Shown here: positions 1-7,519 of the stretch, one piece after another
How the letters are laid out: every line of letters starts with the position of its first letter
How positions within the stretch are numbered: the stretch's first letter is position 1
DNA from: Bacilli bacterium
Lineage (GTDB): Bacteria; Bacillota_I; Bacilli_A; RF39; UBA660
Length of the DNA stretch: 23,168 nt
NCBI GenBank assembly: GCA_900772445.1
Contig: CAAHEL010000096.1
Coordinates: 1-23,168, forward strand
Direction of reading: 5' to 3'
The notes under the pieces: generated by a model
Databases searched by the model: none
What the model was told of the DNA's origin: nothing
The model's input: the letters and a program-made list of their open reading frames with translations, nothing else
Position numbers and translations under genes: made by a program

Positions 1-47
1 GAAAATATGATCACTTTATTGCAAGAATATTCTTAATTAAAGGCATG

Positions 48-75
48 ATAAAAGAGTGATTACAAAATCACTCTT
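48..75 (-). terminator. Probable terminator of the rpsF-ssb-rpsR operon
   Basis: A perfect 9-bp inverted repeat (AAGAGTGAT / ATCACTCTT, loop of 6) lies at 52-75. On the minus strand it is followed by TTTTAT, a short U-tract. It lies about 70 bases downstream of the rpsR stop. The tail is weak, so efficiency is uncertain. On the plus strand no U-tract follows. Confidence 0.6.
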
Positions 76-145
76 CCAAATCAATTCATTATCAAATTTT
101 ATTGTTTACCAACACTATTTGACAAAGAACCAAGTATTCCTAAAA

Positions 146-364
146 TTATTTTACAAATGGTATAAATGCCATATATCTTGCTAACTTAACTTGTTCAGCA
201 ACGTGTCTTTGGTGCTTAGCACAAGTACCAGTAAATCTTCTTGGTAAAATCTTTCCAGTATCCCCAATATATTTACTAATAATCATAACATCTTTATAAT
301 CTACTGTTTTACCAGCACACATATGACATATTTTTTTTCTCTTCTTATTACGAAAATCTGCCAT
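146..364 (-). CDS. rpsR: 30S ribosomal protein S18
   Basis: Encodes a 72-residue protein of the 30S subunit that pairs with S6 on the platform and contacts 16S rRNA. The basic N-terminus (RNKKRKK), the CxxC pair around residues 14-17, the YKDV segment and the ILPRRFTGTCAKHQR core are typical of bacterial S18, and the length is normal. A strong Shine-Dalgarno (AAAGGAGGAA) precedes the ATG. It is the last gene of rpsF-ssb-rpsR, 17 bases after ssb, which is the standard bacterial arrangement. The retained Cys residues suggest a zinc-binding (C+) S18 form, though only two are obvious near the N-terminus. Confidence 0.97.
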   Translation of the reverse strand: MADFRNKKRKKICHMCAGKTVDYKDVMIISKYIGDTGKILPRRFTGTCAKHQRHVAEQVKLARYMAFIPFVK

Positions 365-381
365 TGCTTATTCCTCCTTTA

Positions 382-852
382 TTAGAATGGTAAATCATTA
401 TCACTTATAGTAACTGATTCTCCAAAACTTTCAAATGGATCTTTTTCAACAGAAACAGTTTGAGTTGGTGCACTTGGTGCTGAATCAAAATCAAAAGGAT
501 TTGATTCTTGAACTTGTGGTTGACTATTAGTATTACCACCAGCACTCAAAAATTGTACATTATTTGCAACAACTTCAGTTACATAAACTTTTTTTCCATC
601 CTTATCATCATAACTTCTAGATTGAAGTCTTCCTTCAACTGACACTAATCTTCCTTTAGTAACATATTTACTAACATTTTCTGCTTGCTTATCCCAAACA
701 ACAACATTAATAAAATCTGCTTCTCTTTCTCCATTTTGATTAGTAAAAGTTCTATTAATCGCTAAACTAATTTGACAAACTGCTCTACCTGAAGTAGTAT
801 GTCTTAATTCAGGATCTCTTGTAAGTCTTCCGACTAAATCTACTCTATTCAT
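382..852 (-). CDS. ssb: Single-stranded DNA-binding protein
   Basis: A 156-residue protein that coats single-stranded DNA during replication, repair and recombination. Residues 1-105 form the OB fold, starting MNRVDLVGRLTRDPELR and continuing through FINVVVWDKQAENVSKYV. Residues 106-145 are a low-complexity Ser/Pro/Gln linker. The C-terminus ends DNDLPF, the acidic tip that binds partner proteins. The GGAGG Shine-Dalgarno lies in the 11-base gap after rpsF, so the two are co-transcribed and probably coupled. Position between rpsF and rpsR matches B. subtilis ssbA, the replicative paralogue. Confidence 0.97.
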   Translation of the reverse strand: MNRVDLVGRLTRDPELRHTTSGRAVCQISLAINRTFTNQNGEREADFINVVVWDKQAENVSKYVTKGRLVSVEGRLQSRSYDDKDGKKVYVTEVVANNVQFLSAGGNTNSQPQVQESNPFDFDSAPSAPTQTVSVEKDPFESFGESVTISDNDLPF

Positions 853-863
853 TTTTCCTCCGA

Positions 864-1154
864 CTACTTATCTAAGTTTAATACTAAATCTCTAATAACA
901 TTTTCTTCAATTTTAGCAATTCTTTTAAATTCATTAATTGCTTTATCATCAGTTGCTTCAATGTTATATAAGTAATAAAAACCTGATTTACATTTAGCAA
1001 TTTCATATGCTAATTCTCTTTGTCCTAGTTCTTTTGATAAAGTAATTGTTGCCTTATTATCAGTTAAAGCTTTTTCTAAAGTTTGCACTAAAGATTTTCT
1101 TTCTTCTTCACTAGCATCAGATCTTACAATGAACATAATTTCATATTTTTTCAT
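864..1154 (-). CDS. rpsF: 30S ribosomal protein S6
   Basis: A 96-residue ribosomal protein of the 30S platform that binds 16S rRNA as a heterodimer with S18. The start MKKYEIMFIVRSD, the GQRELAYEIAKCKSGFYYLYN segment near residues 44-65 and the C-terminal IRDLVLNLDK are characteristic. A near-perfect Shine-Dalgarno (AAGGAGGTG) sits 5 bases before the ATG. It heads rpsF-ssb-rpsR and is preceded by a promoter and a structured leader that may mediate feedback by S6:S18. Confidence 0.97.
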   Translation of the reverse strand: MKKYEIMFIVRSDASEEERKSLVQTLEKALTDNKATITLSKELGQRELAYEIAKCKSGFYYLYNIEATDDKAINEFKRIAKIEENVIRDLVLNLDK

Positions 1155-1160
1155 TCTTAC

Positions 1161-1207
1161 ACCTCCTTATGGTCTCTCGGCTCTATACGAGCAAGGAGCT
1201 TTCGCTC
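1161..1207 (-). promoter_or_regulatory. Candidate S6:S18 autoregulatory leader of rpsF
   Basis: The minus-strand leader contains GAGC-GAAA-GCTC (1196-1207, a GNRA tetraloop hairpin) and a second helix GCTC-GTATA-GAGC (1179-1191). The CTCCTT at 1193-1198 is complementary to the AAGGAG of the Shine-Dalgarno at 1163-1168. A CCG trinucleotide lies in the asymmetric segment between the second helix and the Shine-Dalgarno. S6:S18 complexes are known to bind rpsF leaders through a bulged CCG resembling their 16S site. The sequences and pairings are visible; the regulatory role is inferred. Confidence 0.55.
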
Positions 1208-1214
1208 ACGAAGT

Positions 1215-1243
1215 ATTATAACAAATAATTTAAATTTAGTAAA
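1215..1243 (-). promoter_or_regulatory. Sigma-A promoter of rpsF operon
   Basis: Minus strand: -35 TTTACT (1238-1243), 17-base spacer, -10 TATAAT (1215-1220) with an upstream TG (TGTTATAAT, extended -10). A start near 1208 would place the whole structured leader in the mRNA. Confidence 0.75.
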
Positions 1244-1254
1244 TAGTTTTTTAA

Positions 1255-2667
1255 TTATCTAGTCCATTTTCTCTTATTTTTGTTAACATATTCTGTCAAT
1301 TGTTCTTCGATAGATTCTGGATCATCTGAAATAGTACCAATTCTTTTTGACAACATACTATATTTTTTACCTGCAGCATCAACTTTCTTAATAAAAGCAC
1401 CACGTACTAAATACTCATTATTACCTAAACTCTCCATAACCACTCTAACTTGGTTAATCGGAAGTCTCAATTCATATACTTTTCCCAAATCATTTAATGC
1501 TTTAAATTTATCTGGCCCTATTTCCCCATATTTAAAATCCATAATTAATTTTAACACTTCTTCAATATACTCATAATCTATATCTTTAAAATCAGAAAGA
1601 ATATATGGATTACCTGCTTTGCTAACTAAATATTTTAACTTATTTACAACACCTTTTTCACTAGGAACAACTTCTTTAGTATCTTTTTCACCATACTTAG
1701 TCTCATAATATCTCTTAATCTCACTATCCATATAATTTCTAATCAAGTTATATTGTTTAATCAAAGAATTACAATCATTTCTAATATCTTTCTTTATTTC
1801 CAAATCCATCATAAAATCATCATCTTTAAACAACTCAACTTGTTCGTTTAATTTATCACGAAGTTTCTCTAATACTTTATAAAATATATATCTAAAATCC
1901 TCTAAAGAATATTCATTTCCATCAAGTACAGGTAAAAAAGCATAATAATTATCCACATCAACATCTTTTTCATACTTCTCTAAAATTCCTAAAATAGAAT
2001 TAGCAACATTAATCTTTCCTTCAGGATTTTTAACTAAAGGATAATCAAATTTCTCACTGCCAAAAGAAAGCAAATCAACAATTCTGTATTTTTCTTTCTT
2101 TCCAATTTTATGTCTATTTCTATTATATAATTCACCATTTCTATTAAATATCTTTTCAACCATAATAGCAATTTCAGTCTTATCATAACCAAGTTCCTCA
2201 AGTAAAACAGGAAGTGAATAAAGATATTTTTTACCAATTACAAGATTATGTTTCAAATAATTAACTACCATTTTTGCATAATTAATATCTTCTTCTAACA
2301 ATTCTAACTCTTCATTTATATCATTTAATTTTTCACCGTTTTCTAAAGATAATCTATATATTTCAGTTCTAAGTTTTGTAAATTCTTCCTTTAATTTCTT
2401 AAAATCATTACCTTCCTTATCTTTATTAATATGCATCGAATATACTAATTGACTAACTCTATTATACTTATCCCCAAAAAGTGTATCTAAACAAACATCT
2501 AATAATAAACTATTATCATATATTTCTTCATAATCACAATATAAAATATCTAATATTTGTTTGTAAATACCAGCATTACACTCAAGTATTTCTCGTTTAT
2601 CTTTCTTATCATTATACTTATTAATATAATCACTCAAATCTTTTTTTAAATCATTTAAACTCTTCAT
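1255..2667 (-). CDS. Unknown helical protein with RelE/Gp49-like C-terminal domain
   Basis: A 470-residue protein I cannot assign to a named family. It has no signal peptide or membrane segment. Residues 1-150 are charged and helical, with a likely coiled coil at about 88-140 (KKLKEEFTKLRTEIYRL and following heptads). The middle is also mostly helical and Lys/Glu-rich. Residues about 363-442 resemble the RelE/HigB/Gp49 toxin fold: two helices, then YELR (398-401), R408, and GAFIKK (423-428), followed by a basic helix ending in KR. That match is by eye. It starts 2 bases after the pepF stop, with a GGAG Shine-Dalgarno inside the pepF end, so the two are translated from one transcript. No antitoxin-like gene follows; rpsF with its own promoter comes next. 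Confidence 0.6.
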   Translation of the reverse strand: MKSLNDLKKDLSDYINKYNDKKDKREILECNAGIYKQILDILYCDYEEIYDNSLLLDVCLDTLFGDKYNRVSQLVYSMHINKDKEGNDFKKLKEEFTKLRTEIYRLSLENGEKLNDINEELELLEEDINYAKMVVNYLKHNLVIGKKYLYSLPVLLEELGYDKTEIAIMVEKIFNRNGELYNRNRHKIGKKEKYRIVDLLSFGSEKFDYPLVKNPEGKINVANSILGILEKYEKDVDVDNYYAFLPVLDGNEYSLEDFRYIFYKVLEKLRDKLNEQVELFKDDDFMMDLEIKKDIRNDCNSLIKQYNLIRNYMDSEIKRYYETKYGEKDTKEVVPSEKGVVNKLKYLVSKAGNPYILSDFKDIDYEYIEEVLKLIMDFKYGEIGPDKFKALNDLGKVYELRLPINQVRVVMESLGNNEYLVRGAFIKKVDAAGKKYSMLSKRIGTISDDPESIEEQLTEYVNKNKRKWTR

Positions 2668-2669
2668 AC

Positions 2670-4460
2670 CTATTCTCCAAAATACAACAAATTAAACTCA
2701 TTAAGAATATCATCAAACATCTTAATTGCATTATCAACAACTTCTTTTTTAGTAATATCTACCCCTGCAACAAGCAAAGAATCTCTAGGATTTTTAGTTC
2801 TACCACATTTCAAGAAATTAATATAATTTTTTACCGCATTTTCTTTTCCAGATAAAATATTATTAACTATATTACAAGCATAAGATAAACCAGTTGCATA
2901 TTTATAAACATAGAAATTGTAATAAAAATGTGGTATTCTTTCCCATTCATATCTAATTTCATCATCAATTACTACATTATCACCAAAATACTTTTTATTA
3001 AGAAGATAATACATATCACATAACTTATCTGCAGTTAATACCTCATCATTTTCAGATAAATTATAAATATCTCGTTCAAACTCTGCAAACATAGTTTGTC
3101 TAAAAATAGTTGCCCTAAATAATTCCATTAATTTATTTAAAATATATAACTTTTCTTCCTTACTAGAACTATTTTTAAGCATATATTTAGCAAGTAATAA
3201 TTCATTAACAGTCGAAGCAACCTCTGCTACAAAAATAGAATAATCGCCATAAATATAACTATTATTACTTCTAGCATAATAACTATGCATCGAATGACCT
3301 AATTCGTGTGCTAAAGTAGACATATCATTATATTTATCTTGATAATTTAAAAGAATATATGGATAAGTATCATATCCCCCAGATGAATATCCACCAGTTC
3401 TCTTATTTTTCGTTGGATATACATCAATCCATCTCTTTTTAATCCCATCATCAATTACCTTAATATAATCTTCACCCAAAACACCAAGTGCCCTCTTAAC
3501 TATTTCTACTGCATCATCATATTTATATTCCTTATTATATTCCTTTAACATTGAAACATAAACATCATACAAATGAAGTTCAGAAACACCCAAAACCTTC
3601 TTTTTAATATCATAATATTTATAAAGAATAGATAAACCATCATTAACACTAGATATCAAATTATCATAAACAGACAAATCTATTTCATCTTTATATAAAG
3701 AACACTCAATTGCACTATTATATTTTTTAATCTTACTAATAGAAATATCTTCATTAATATTATTAGAAATTAAAGACGCAAAAGTATTCTTATATTGTTT
3801 ATAAGTCTTATATAAAGTTACAAAAGTATCTCTTCTTATTTCCCTATTCTTATTTTCAATATATAAAGAATAATTACTATTATTAATTGTAACCTTACTA
3901 CCATCTTCTAAAGTAATATCTCCAAAAGATAAATCACAATCTTTAAATAACTCATAAGTATCATAATTATTACCTAACATCTTACCTAAACTAGATAAAA
4001 GTTTTTCCTCATTATCAGATAAAGTATGCTCCTTAAATCTAAACTCTTCCCTTAAAGCAATTTCATACTCCTTAAGTTCAGGAACTTCCTTATAAAACCT
4101 TTCTATATCACTATATTCCAATTTTAAAATATTAGGAACAATAAAATAACTATTCTTTTCAAGTAAAGCATACAAATTAGTTACTTTTCCCTTTAAAGAT
4201 TGACTAACATTATCTGAAGTATCAGTATCAAATAACAAATTAGCATAACAATATAACTTTTCTAGTCTTCTAGAAACAGAATAATAACTATTAAGTGTTT
4301 CGTAAAACTCTTTAGCACTATTTAACATAGTATTTTCATATTTCTTAATATCATTAATTAAGTTTCTTACTTCTTCATAATCACTATTAAACTTATCAGT
4401 TTCATCATATATTACTCTCAAATCCCAAGTATCTTTTTCTAAAACATCACATCTATCCAT
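2670..4460 (-). CDS. pepF: Oligoendopeptidase F (M3 family metallopeptidase)
   Basis: A cytoplasmic zinc peptidase that trims oligopeptides, 596 residues, the usual length for PepF. The M3 signature is present: HELGH at 385-389 with flanking MSTLA and SMHSYY, and the third zinc ligand Glu about 24 residues later in FVAEVAS (Glu413). The C-terminal region with RIPHFYYNFYVYKYATG is typical of PepF substrate-binding. The start at 4460 (MDRCDVLEKDTWDL) is chosen because the AAAGGA Shine-Dalgarno is about 10 bases away; the ATG three codons upstream (4469) is only 1-2 bases from it. It has its own promoter and shares a transcript with the downstream 470-residue gene. Confidence 0.95.
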   Translation of the reverse strand: MDRCDVLEKDTWDLRVIYDETDKFNSDYEEVRNLINDIKKYENTMLNSAKEFYETLNSYYSVSRRLEKLYCYANLLFDTDTSDNVSQSLKGKVTNLYALLEKNSYFIVPNILKLEYSDIERFYKEVPELKEYEIALREEFRFKEHTLSDNEEKLLSSLGKMLGNNYDTYELFKDCDLSFGDITLEDGSKVTINNSNYSLYIENKNREIRRDTFVTLYKTYKQYKNTFASLISNNINEDISISKIKKYNSAIECSLYKDEIDLSVYDNLISSVNDGLSILYKYYDIKKKVLGVSELHLYDVYVSMLKEYNKEYKYDDAVEIVKRALGVLGEDYIKVIDDGIKKRWIDVYPTKNKRTGGYSSGGYDTYPYILLNYQDKYNDMSTLAHELGHSMHSYYARSNNSYIYGDYSIFVAEVASTVNELLLAKYMLKNSSSKEEKLYILNKLMELFRATIFRQTMFAEFERDIYNLSENDEVLTADKLCDMYYLLNKKYFGDNVVIDDEIRYEWERIPHFYYNFYVYKYATGLSYACNIVNNILSGKENAVKNYINFLKCGRTKNPRDSLLVAGVDITKKEVVDNAIKMFDDILNEFNLLYFGE

Positions 4461-4483
4461 AATAATCATATCCTTTCATTTTA

Positions 4484-4512
4484 ATTATATCATATCATAA
4501 AAAATATTTAAA
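4484..4512 (-). promoter_or_regulatory. Sigma-A promoter of pepF
   Basis: Minus strand: -35 TTTAAA (4507-4512), 17-base spacer, extended -10 TGATATAAT (TATAAT at 4484-4489). The -35 is a poor match and the TG element probably compensates. Confidence 0.55.
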
Positions 4513-4546
4513 CAAAAAGAAAAAAGTTATACAAAAATATAACTTT
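4513..4546 (-). terminator. Intrinsic terminator of ychF
   Basis: AAAGTTAT / ATAACTTT 8-bp stem (4523-4530 with 4539-4546), loop of 8, followed on the minus strand by TTTCTTTTTGTTT. The stem begins inside the ychF stop codon region. Confidence 0.85.
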
Positions 4547-5642
4547 ACACATTAAATCTAAAATGGCAAATATCTCCATCTTGCATTATATATTCTTTAC
4601 CCTCAAGTCTCATTTTACCATTTTCTTTTACTTTTACTTCATCTCCATATAAAACCAAATCATCATAAGACATTACTTCCGCTCTAATAAAACCTCTTTC
4701 AAAATCAGTATGAATAATTCCCGCACAAGCAGGTGCTTTCATTCCCTTTTTAAACGTCCACGCTTTAACTTCATCACTACCTACAGTAAAATAAGTAGCA
4801 AGACCAAGTAAAGAGTAAGTCTTTTTAATAAGTTGTGATAATCCACTTTGTTCTATACCAATTTCACGTAAAAACTCTATTTGTTCTTCTTCAGGAAGTT
4901 CCACTAATTCACTTTCTATTTTAGCACAAATAACCACAACTTCACTATTTTCATTTTTAGCATATTCTCTCACCTTATCAACATAACTATTACCATTTAC
5001 AACATCATTTTCATTAACATTAGCAACATATATAATAGGTTTGGCAGTAATCAAATGAAACGAATTAATTATTGCTTGCTCTTCTTCATCAATAGAAATC
5101 TTTCTAACAGGTATTCCACTTTCCAAAGAAGATTTAATTCTAGTTAACAATTCTATTTCCTTAATATCTTTCTTATCTTTAGTAGTCATCGCCTTTTTAC
5201 CTATTTTATTAATCCTATTATCTATTATCTCTAAATCAGACATAATAAGTTCAATATTTATAACCTCAATATCCCTAATAGGATCAACATTACCATCAAC
5301 GTGAATAATATTTGAATCCTCAAAACATCTAACAACCTCTACTATTGCATCAACTTCCCTAATATGAGATAAAAACTTATTACCAAGTCCTTCACCAGTC
5401 GAAGCACCCTTAACAAGACCAGCAATATCATTAAATTCATATGATGTAGGAACAAGTCTCAAAGGATGATACATCTCATTTAATTTTTCTATTCTAGGAT
5501 CTGGAACATTAACAATTCCAACATTAGGATCAATCGTAGCAAAAGGATAATTTGCAGCCAAAATAGTTTGTTTAGTAATTGCATTAAATAAAGTTGATTT
5601 ACCAACATTAGGTAAACCCACAATTCCCGCAGTTAAACTCAT
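4545..5642 (-). CDS. ychF: Redox-regulated ATPase/GTPase YchF (Obg family)
   Basis: A 365-residue P-loop NTPase of the Obg family that associates with ribosomes and usually prefers ATP. G1 is GLPNVGKST (9-17), G3 is DIAGL (72-76), and the G4 position is NVNE (208-211) rather than NKxD, the hallmark of YchF/Ola1 and the reason for relaxed nucleotide specificity. A TGS domain fills roughly 280-363 and ends DICHFRFNV, the expected C-terminus. The ATG at 5642 is preceded by GAAAGAAGTGAT. It is monocistronic with its own promoter and terminator. In B. subtilis the homologue yyaF is directly upstream of rpsF; here pepF and the 470-residue gene intervene. Confidence 0.97.
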   Translation of the reverse strand: MSLTAGIVGLPNVGKSTLFNAITKQTILAANYPFATIDPNVGIVNVPDPRIEKLNEMYHPLRLVPTSYEFNDIAGLVKGASTGEGLGNKFLSHIREVDAIVEVVRCFEDSNIIHVDGNVDPIRDIEVINIELIMSDLEIIDNRINKIGKKAMTTKDKKDIKEIELLTRIKSSLESGIPVRKISIDEEEQAIINSFHLITAKPIIYVANVNENDVVNGNSYVDKVREYAKNENSEVVVICAKIESELVELPEEEQIEFLREIGIEQSGLSQLIKKTYSLLGLATYFTVGSDEVKAWTFKKGMKAPACAGIIHTDFERGFIRAEVMSYDDLVLYGDEVKVKENGKMRLEGKEYIMQDGDICHFRFNV

Positions 5643-5666
5643 TTTATATCACTTCTTTCGACATTT

Positions 5667-5695
5667 ATTATAACAAAAAAAATAGCATTTAACAA
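5667..5695 (-). promoter_or_regulatory. Sigma-A promoter of ychF
   Basis: Minus strand: -35 TTGTTA (5690-5695), 17-base spacer, extended -10 TGTTATAAT (TATAAT at 5667-5672). Confidence 0.7.
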
Positions 5696-5697
5696 TA

Positions 5698-5723
5698 GAA
5701 AAAAACAAAGTATAAAATACTTT
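5698..5723 (-). terminator. Intrinsic terminator of the AbgT-family transporter gene
   Basis: AAAGTAT / ATACTTT 7-bp stem (5707-5713 with 5717-5723), loop TTT, followed on the minus strand by GTTTTTTTCT. It lies just after the stop codon at 5728. Confidence 0.8.
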
Positions 5724-5727
5724 ATTT

Positions 5728-7266
5728 CTATAACATAACCCCAGTACCTATACCAATAGGAATACCTATTATATAAAAGCCAAGAATTATAACAAACCAT
5801 AAAATAGAAAACACTATCGCATATGGCATCATCAAACTAAGTGCATCAGTAAGAGAAATAACATCATTCTTTTTCTTATTATATATTTGTAAAAATCCAA
5901 TAAATACCACAAAATATGTAAATAATGGAGTCATACCCTTAATTGAACTATCCGCTGCTCTAAACACCGCTTGAGCAAATTCCGGAGTTAAAGAACTTTG
6001 CATAAACATCGGCACAACAACCGGAGAAAGTATCGCCCACTTAGTCGAAGCAGTAGGTACAAATATAGTACATATCATAACCAAAATAAATGTTACAACA
6101 ACAAGTAATAAACCTGTTATTTCTATTGAATTTAAAATTTCTGTTAAAGATGCTACAATAAATACACCAATATTAGTTTGCTTAAATATCATACAAAATT
6201 GTGAAGCAAAAAATATTAAAACCAGAATCGAAGCAACATCCTTTAAATAATAACTCATTCCATCAACCAAATCCCTATTATTTTTAATAGTCTTAACCCT
6301 AAAACCATATATTGTTCCAGATATAATTAATAACAAACTAAATAAAAATACTACACCTTGATTAAAATAAGAATTTTCCCCAAATAATTGGTCAACATAC
6401 AACTTATCTTTTAAGTATAAAAACAAACCAGAAAAAGGTAAACCAGGAATAATACAATAAACAAGTATTAAAACAATAAGTATTGAAGCAAGCAACGCTA
6501 TTGCTACACCTTTTTTCTCTCTAGTAGTAACATCTATCCCATAAACCGGATCATCTTCATCAAAATTATATCTACCAAGTTTAGGAATAATATACTTTTC
6601 AGTAACAATCATACCAAAATATGCAATAAGAACAGAACTAATAATCATAAATATCAAATTACCAGATAAATTAACATTATAAGTTTTATCTAATATTGAA
6701 GTTGCTGAACTAGTATAAGAAATAAGCATACTATCAAGACCATTAACAACAAAATTTGCCCCATATCCAAAAGTAATACCCGCAAAAGCAGCACATATAC
6801 CTGCCGAAGGATGCCTACCTAAATTTAAAAATAATATCGCAGATAATGGAATTAAAATTACATATCCAACTTCAAAAAACATACTAGATATAATTCCAAG
6901 TAACACAACAATAAAAGTAAATGCCTTCCTGCTAATTTTCTTAGAAAGAAGTCTAAATAAAGAATTCAAAAAACCTGATTTATATGCTACCCCAACCCCA
7001 AGAAGACCAATAATTAAATTCCCTAACGGAGCAAAATTAATAAAATTAGATAACATATTACTAATCAAATATTGTAATCCCGTTCTATTAAACAAATTAT
7101 TAATAACAACAAGAACACTCTCTAAATTACCAGTATTACTATTAACATTATAATAACTTGCTTCAATATTTAAAATACTACCAACACTACTAACAACCAT
7201 TACAACAAGAGTTAATATCAAAAATAATAACGCTGGATGTAATCTCAATTCCTTTTTCTTTCCCAT
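5728..7266 (-). CDS. AbgT-family (p-aminobenzoyl-glutamate type) transporter
   Basis: A 512-residue integral membrane protein with around a dozen hydrophobic segments. The N-terminal LRLHPALLFLILTL and the late motif FVPTASTKWAILSPVVVPMF followed by TPEFAQAVFRAADS are signatures of the AbgT family. Members import p-aminobenzoyl-glutamate (a folate breakdown product) or export sulfonamides and PABA; which applies here cannot be told from sequence. The start ATG overlaps the stop of the DUF951 gene by one base (TAATG), so translation is probably coupled and both use the promoter at 7464-7492. The terminator at 5698-5723 closes the transcript. Confidence 0.92.
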   Translation of the reverse strand: MGKKKELRLHPALLFLILTLVVMVVSSVGSILNIEASYYNVNSNTGNLESVLVVINNLFNRTGLQYLISNMLSNFINFAPLGNLIIGLLGVGVAYKSGFLNSLFRLLSKKISRKAFTFIVVLLGIISSMFFEVGYVILIPLSAILFLNLGRHPSAGICAAFAGITFGYGANFVVNGLDSMLISYTSSATSILDKTYNVNLSGNLIFMIISSVLIAYFGMIVTEKYIIPKLGRYNFDEDDPVYGIDVTTREKKGVAIALLASILIVLILVYCIIPGLPFSGLFLYLKDKLYVDQLFGENSYFNQGVVFLFSLLLIISGTIYGFRVKTIKNNRDLVDGMSYYLKDVASILVLIFFASQFCMIFKQTNIGVFIVASLTEILNSIEITGLLLVVVTFILVMICTIFVPTASTKWAILSPVVVPMFMQSSLTPEFAQAVFRAADSSIKGMTPLFTYFVVFIGFLQIYNKKKNDVISLTDALSLMMPYAIVFSILWFVIILGFYIIGIPIGIGTGVML

Positions 7267-7445
7267 TATTCCACCACTTTCTTTAATTTCTTATTAAATT
7301 CTATTCTAGGTATCATAATACATCTACCACAATTAAGACATTTTATCTTTATATCCGCTCCCATTCTAACAATTTCCCATTTATTAGTTCCACACGGATG
7401 ATCTTTTTTCATAATTACAATACTTCCTAATTTATATTCTTTCAC
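7266..7445 (-). CDS. DUF951 family small protein
   Basis: A 59-residue protein starting at GTG (7443-7445), preceded by a GGTGAT Shine-Dalgarno. It reads V(M)KEYKLGSIVIMKKDHPCG, then WEIVRMGADIKIKCLNCGRC, then MIPRIEF. The KxHPCGxNxWEIxRxGADIKxKC...CGRxxMIPR pattern is that of DUF951, a short OB-like domain with conserved Cys residues widespread in Firmicutes and of unknown function. The Cys at position 20 and the CxxCGRC cluster could bind a metal. In many Firmicutes DUF951 genes lie near ychF/ParB-Noc genes close to rpsF, which agrees with this neighbourhood. Here it leads into the AbgT-family gene with a one-base overlap. Confidence 0.88.
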   Translation of the reverse strand: MKEYKLGSIVIMKKDHPCGTNKWEIVRMGADIKIKCLNCGRCIMIPRIEFNKKLKKVVE

Positions 7446-7463
7446 AATAATATCACCAATTTA

Positions 7464-7492
7464 ATTATAACATCTAATATCTATTTTTACAA
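7464..7492 (-). promoter_or_regulatory. Sigma-A promoter of DUF951-abgT transcript
   Basis: Minus strand: -35 TTGTAA (7487-7492), 17-base spacer, extended -10 TGTTATAAT (TATAAT at 7464-7469). The -35 abuts the U-tract of the upstream mbl terminator. Confidence 0.7.
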
Positions 7493-7494
7493 GA

Positions 7495-7519
7495 CAAAGA
7501 AAAAAAGACCTAACGGTCT
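7495..7519 (-). terminator. Intrinsic terminator of mbl
   Basis: AGACC-GTTA-GGTCT stem-loop (7506-7519) followed on the minus strand by a run of T (TTTTTTCTTTG). The mbl TAG stop lies within the stem. Confidence 0.85.

Noticed and set aside
3..59. Possible C-terminal end of a plus-strand gene (frame ending KGMIKE, stop at 57-59).
   Set aside because: Only 18 codons are visible and no start or motif can be judged; an open stretch this short is common by chance.
88..145. Minus-strand open stretch after rpsR reading ILGILGSLSNSVGKQ.
   Set aside because: It has no start codon or ribosome site of its own, and its upstream frame only runs back into rpsR.
1280..1576. Plus-strand open frame opposite the 470-residue gene (98 codons).
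   Set aside because: It is antisense to a clearly coding gene, lacks a ribosome site and shows no recognisable motif.
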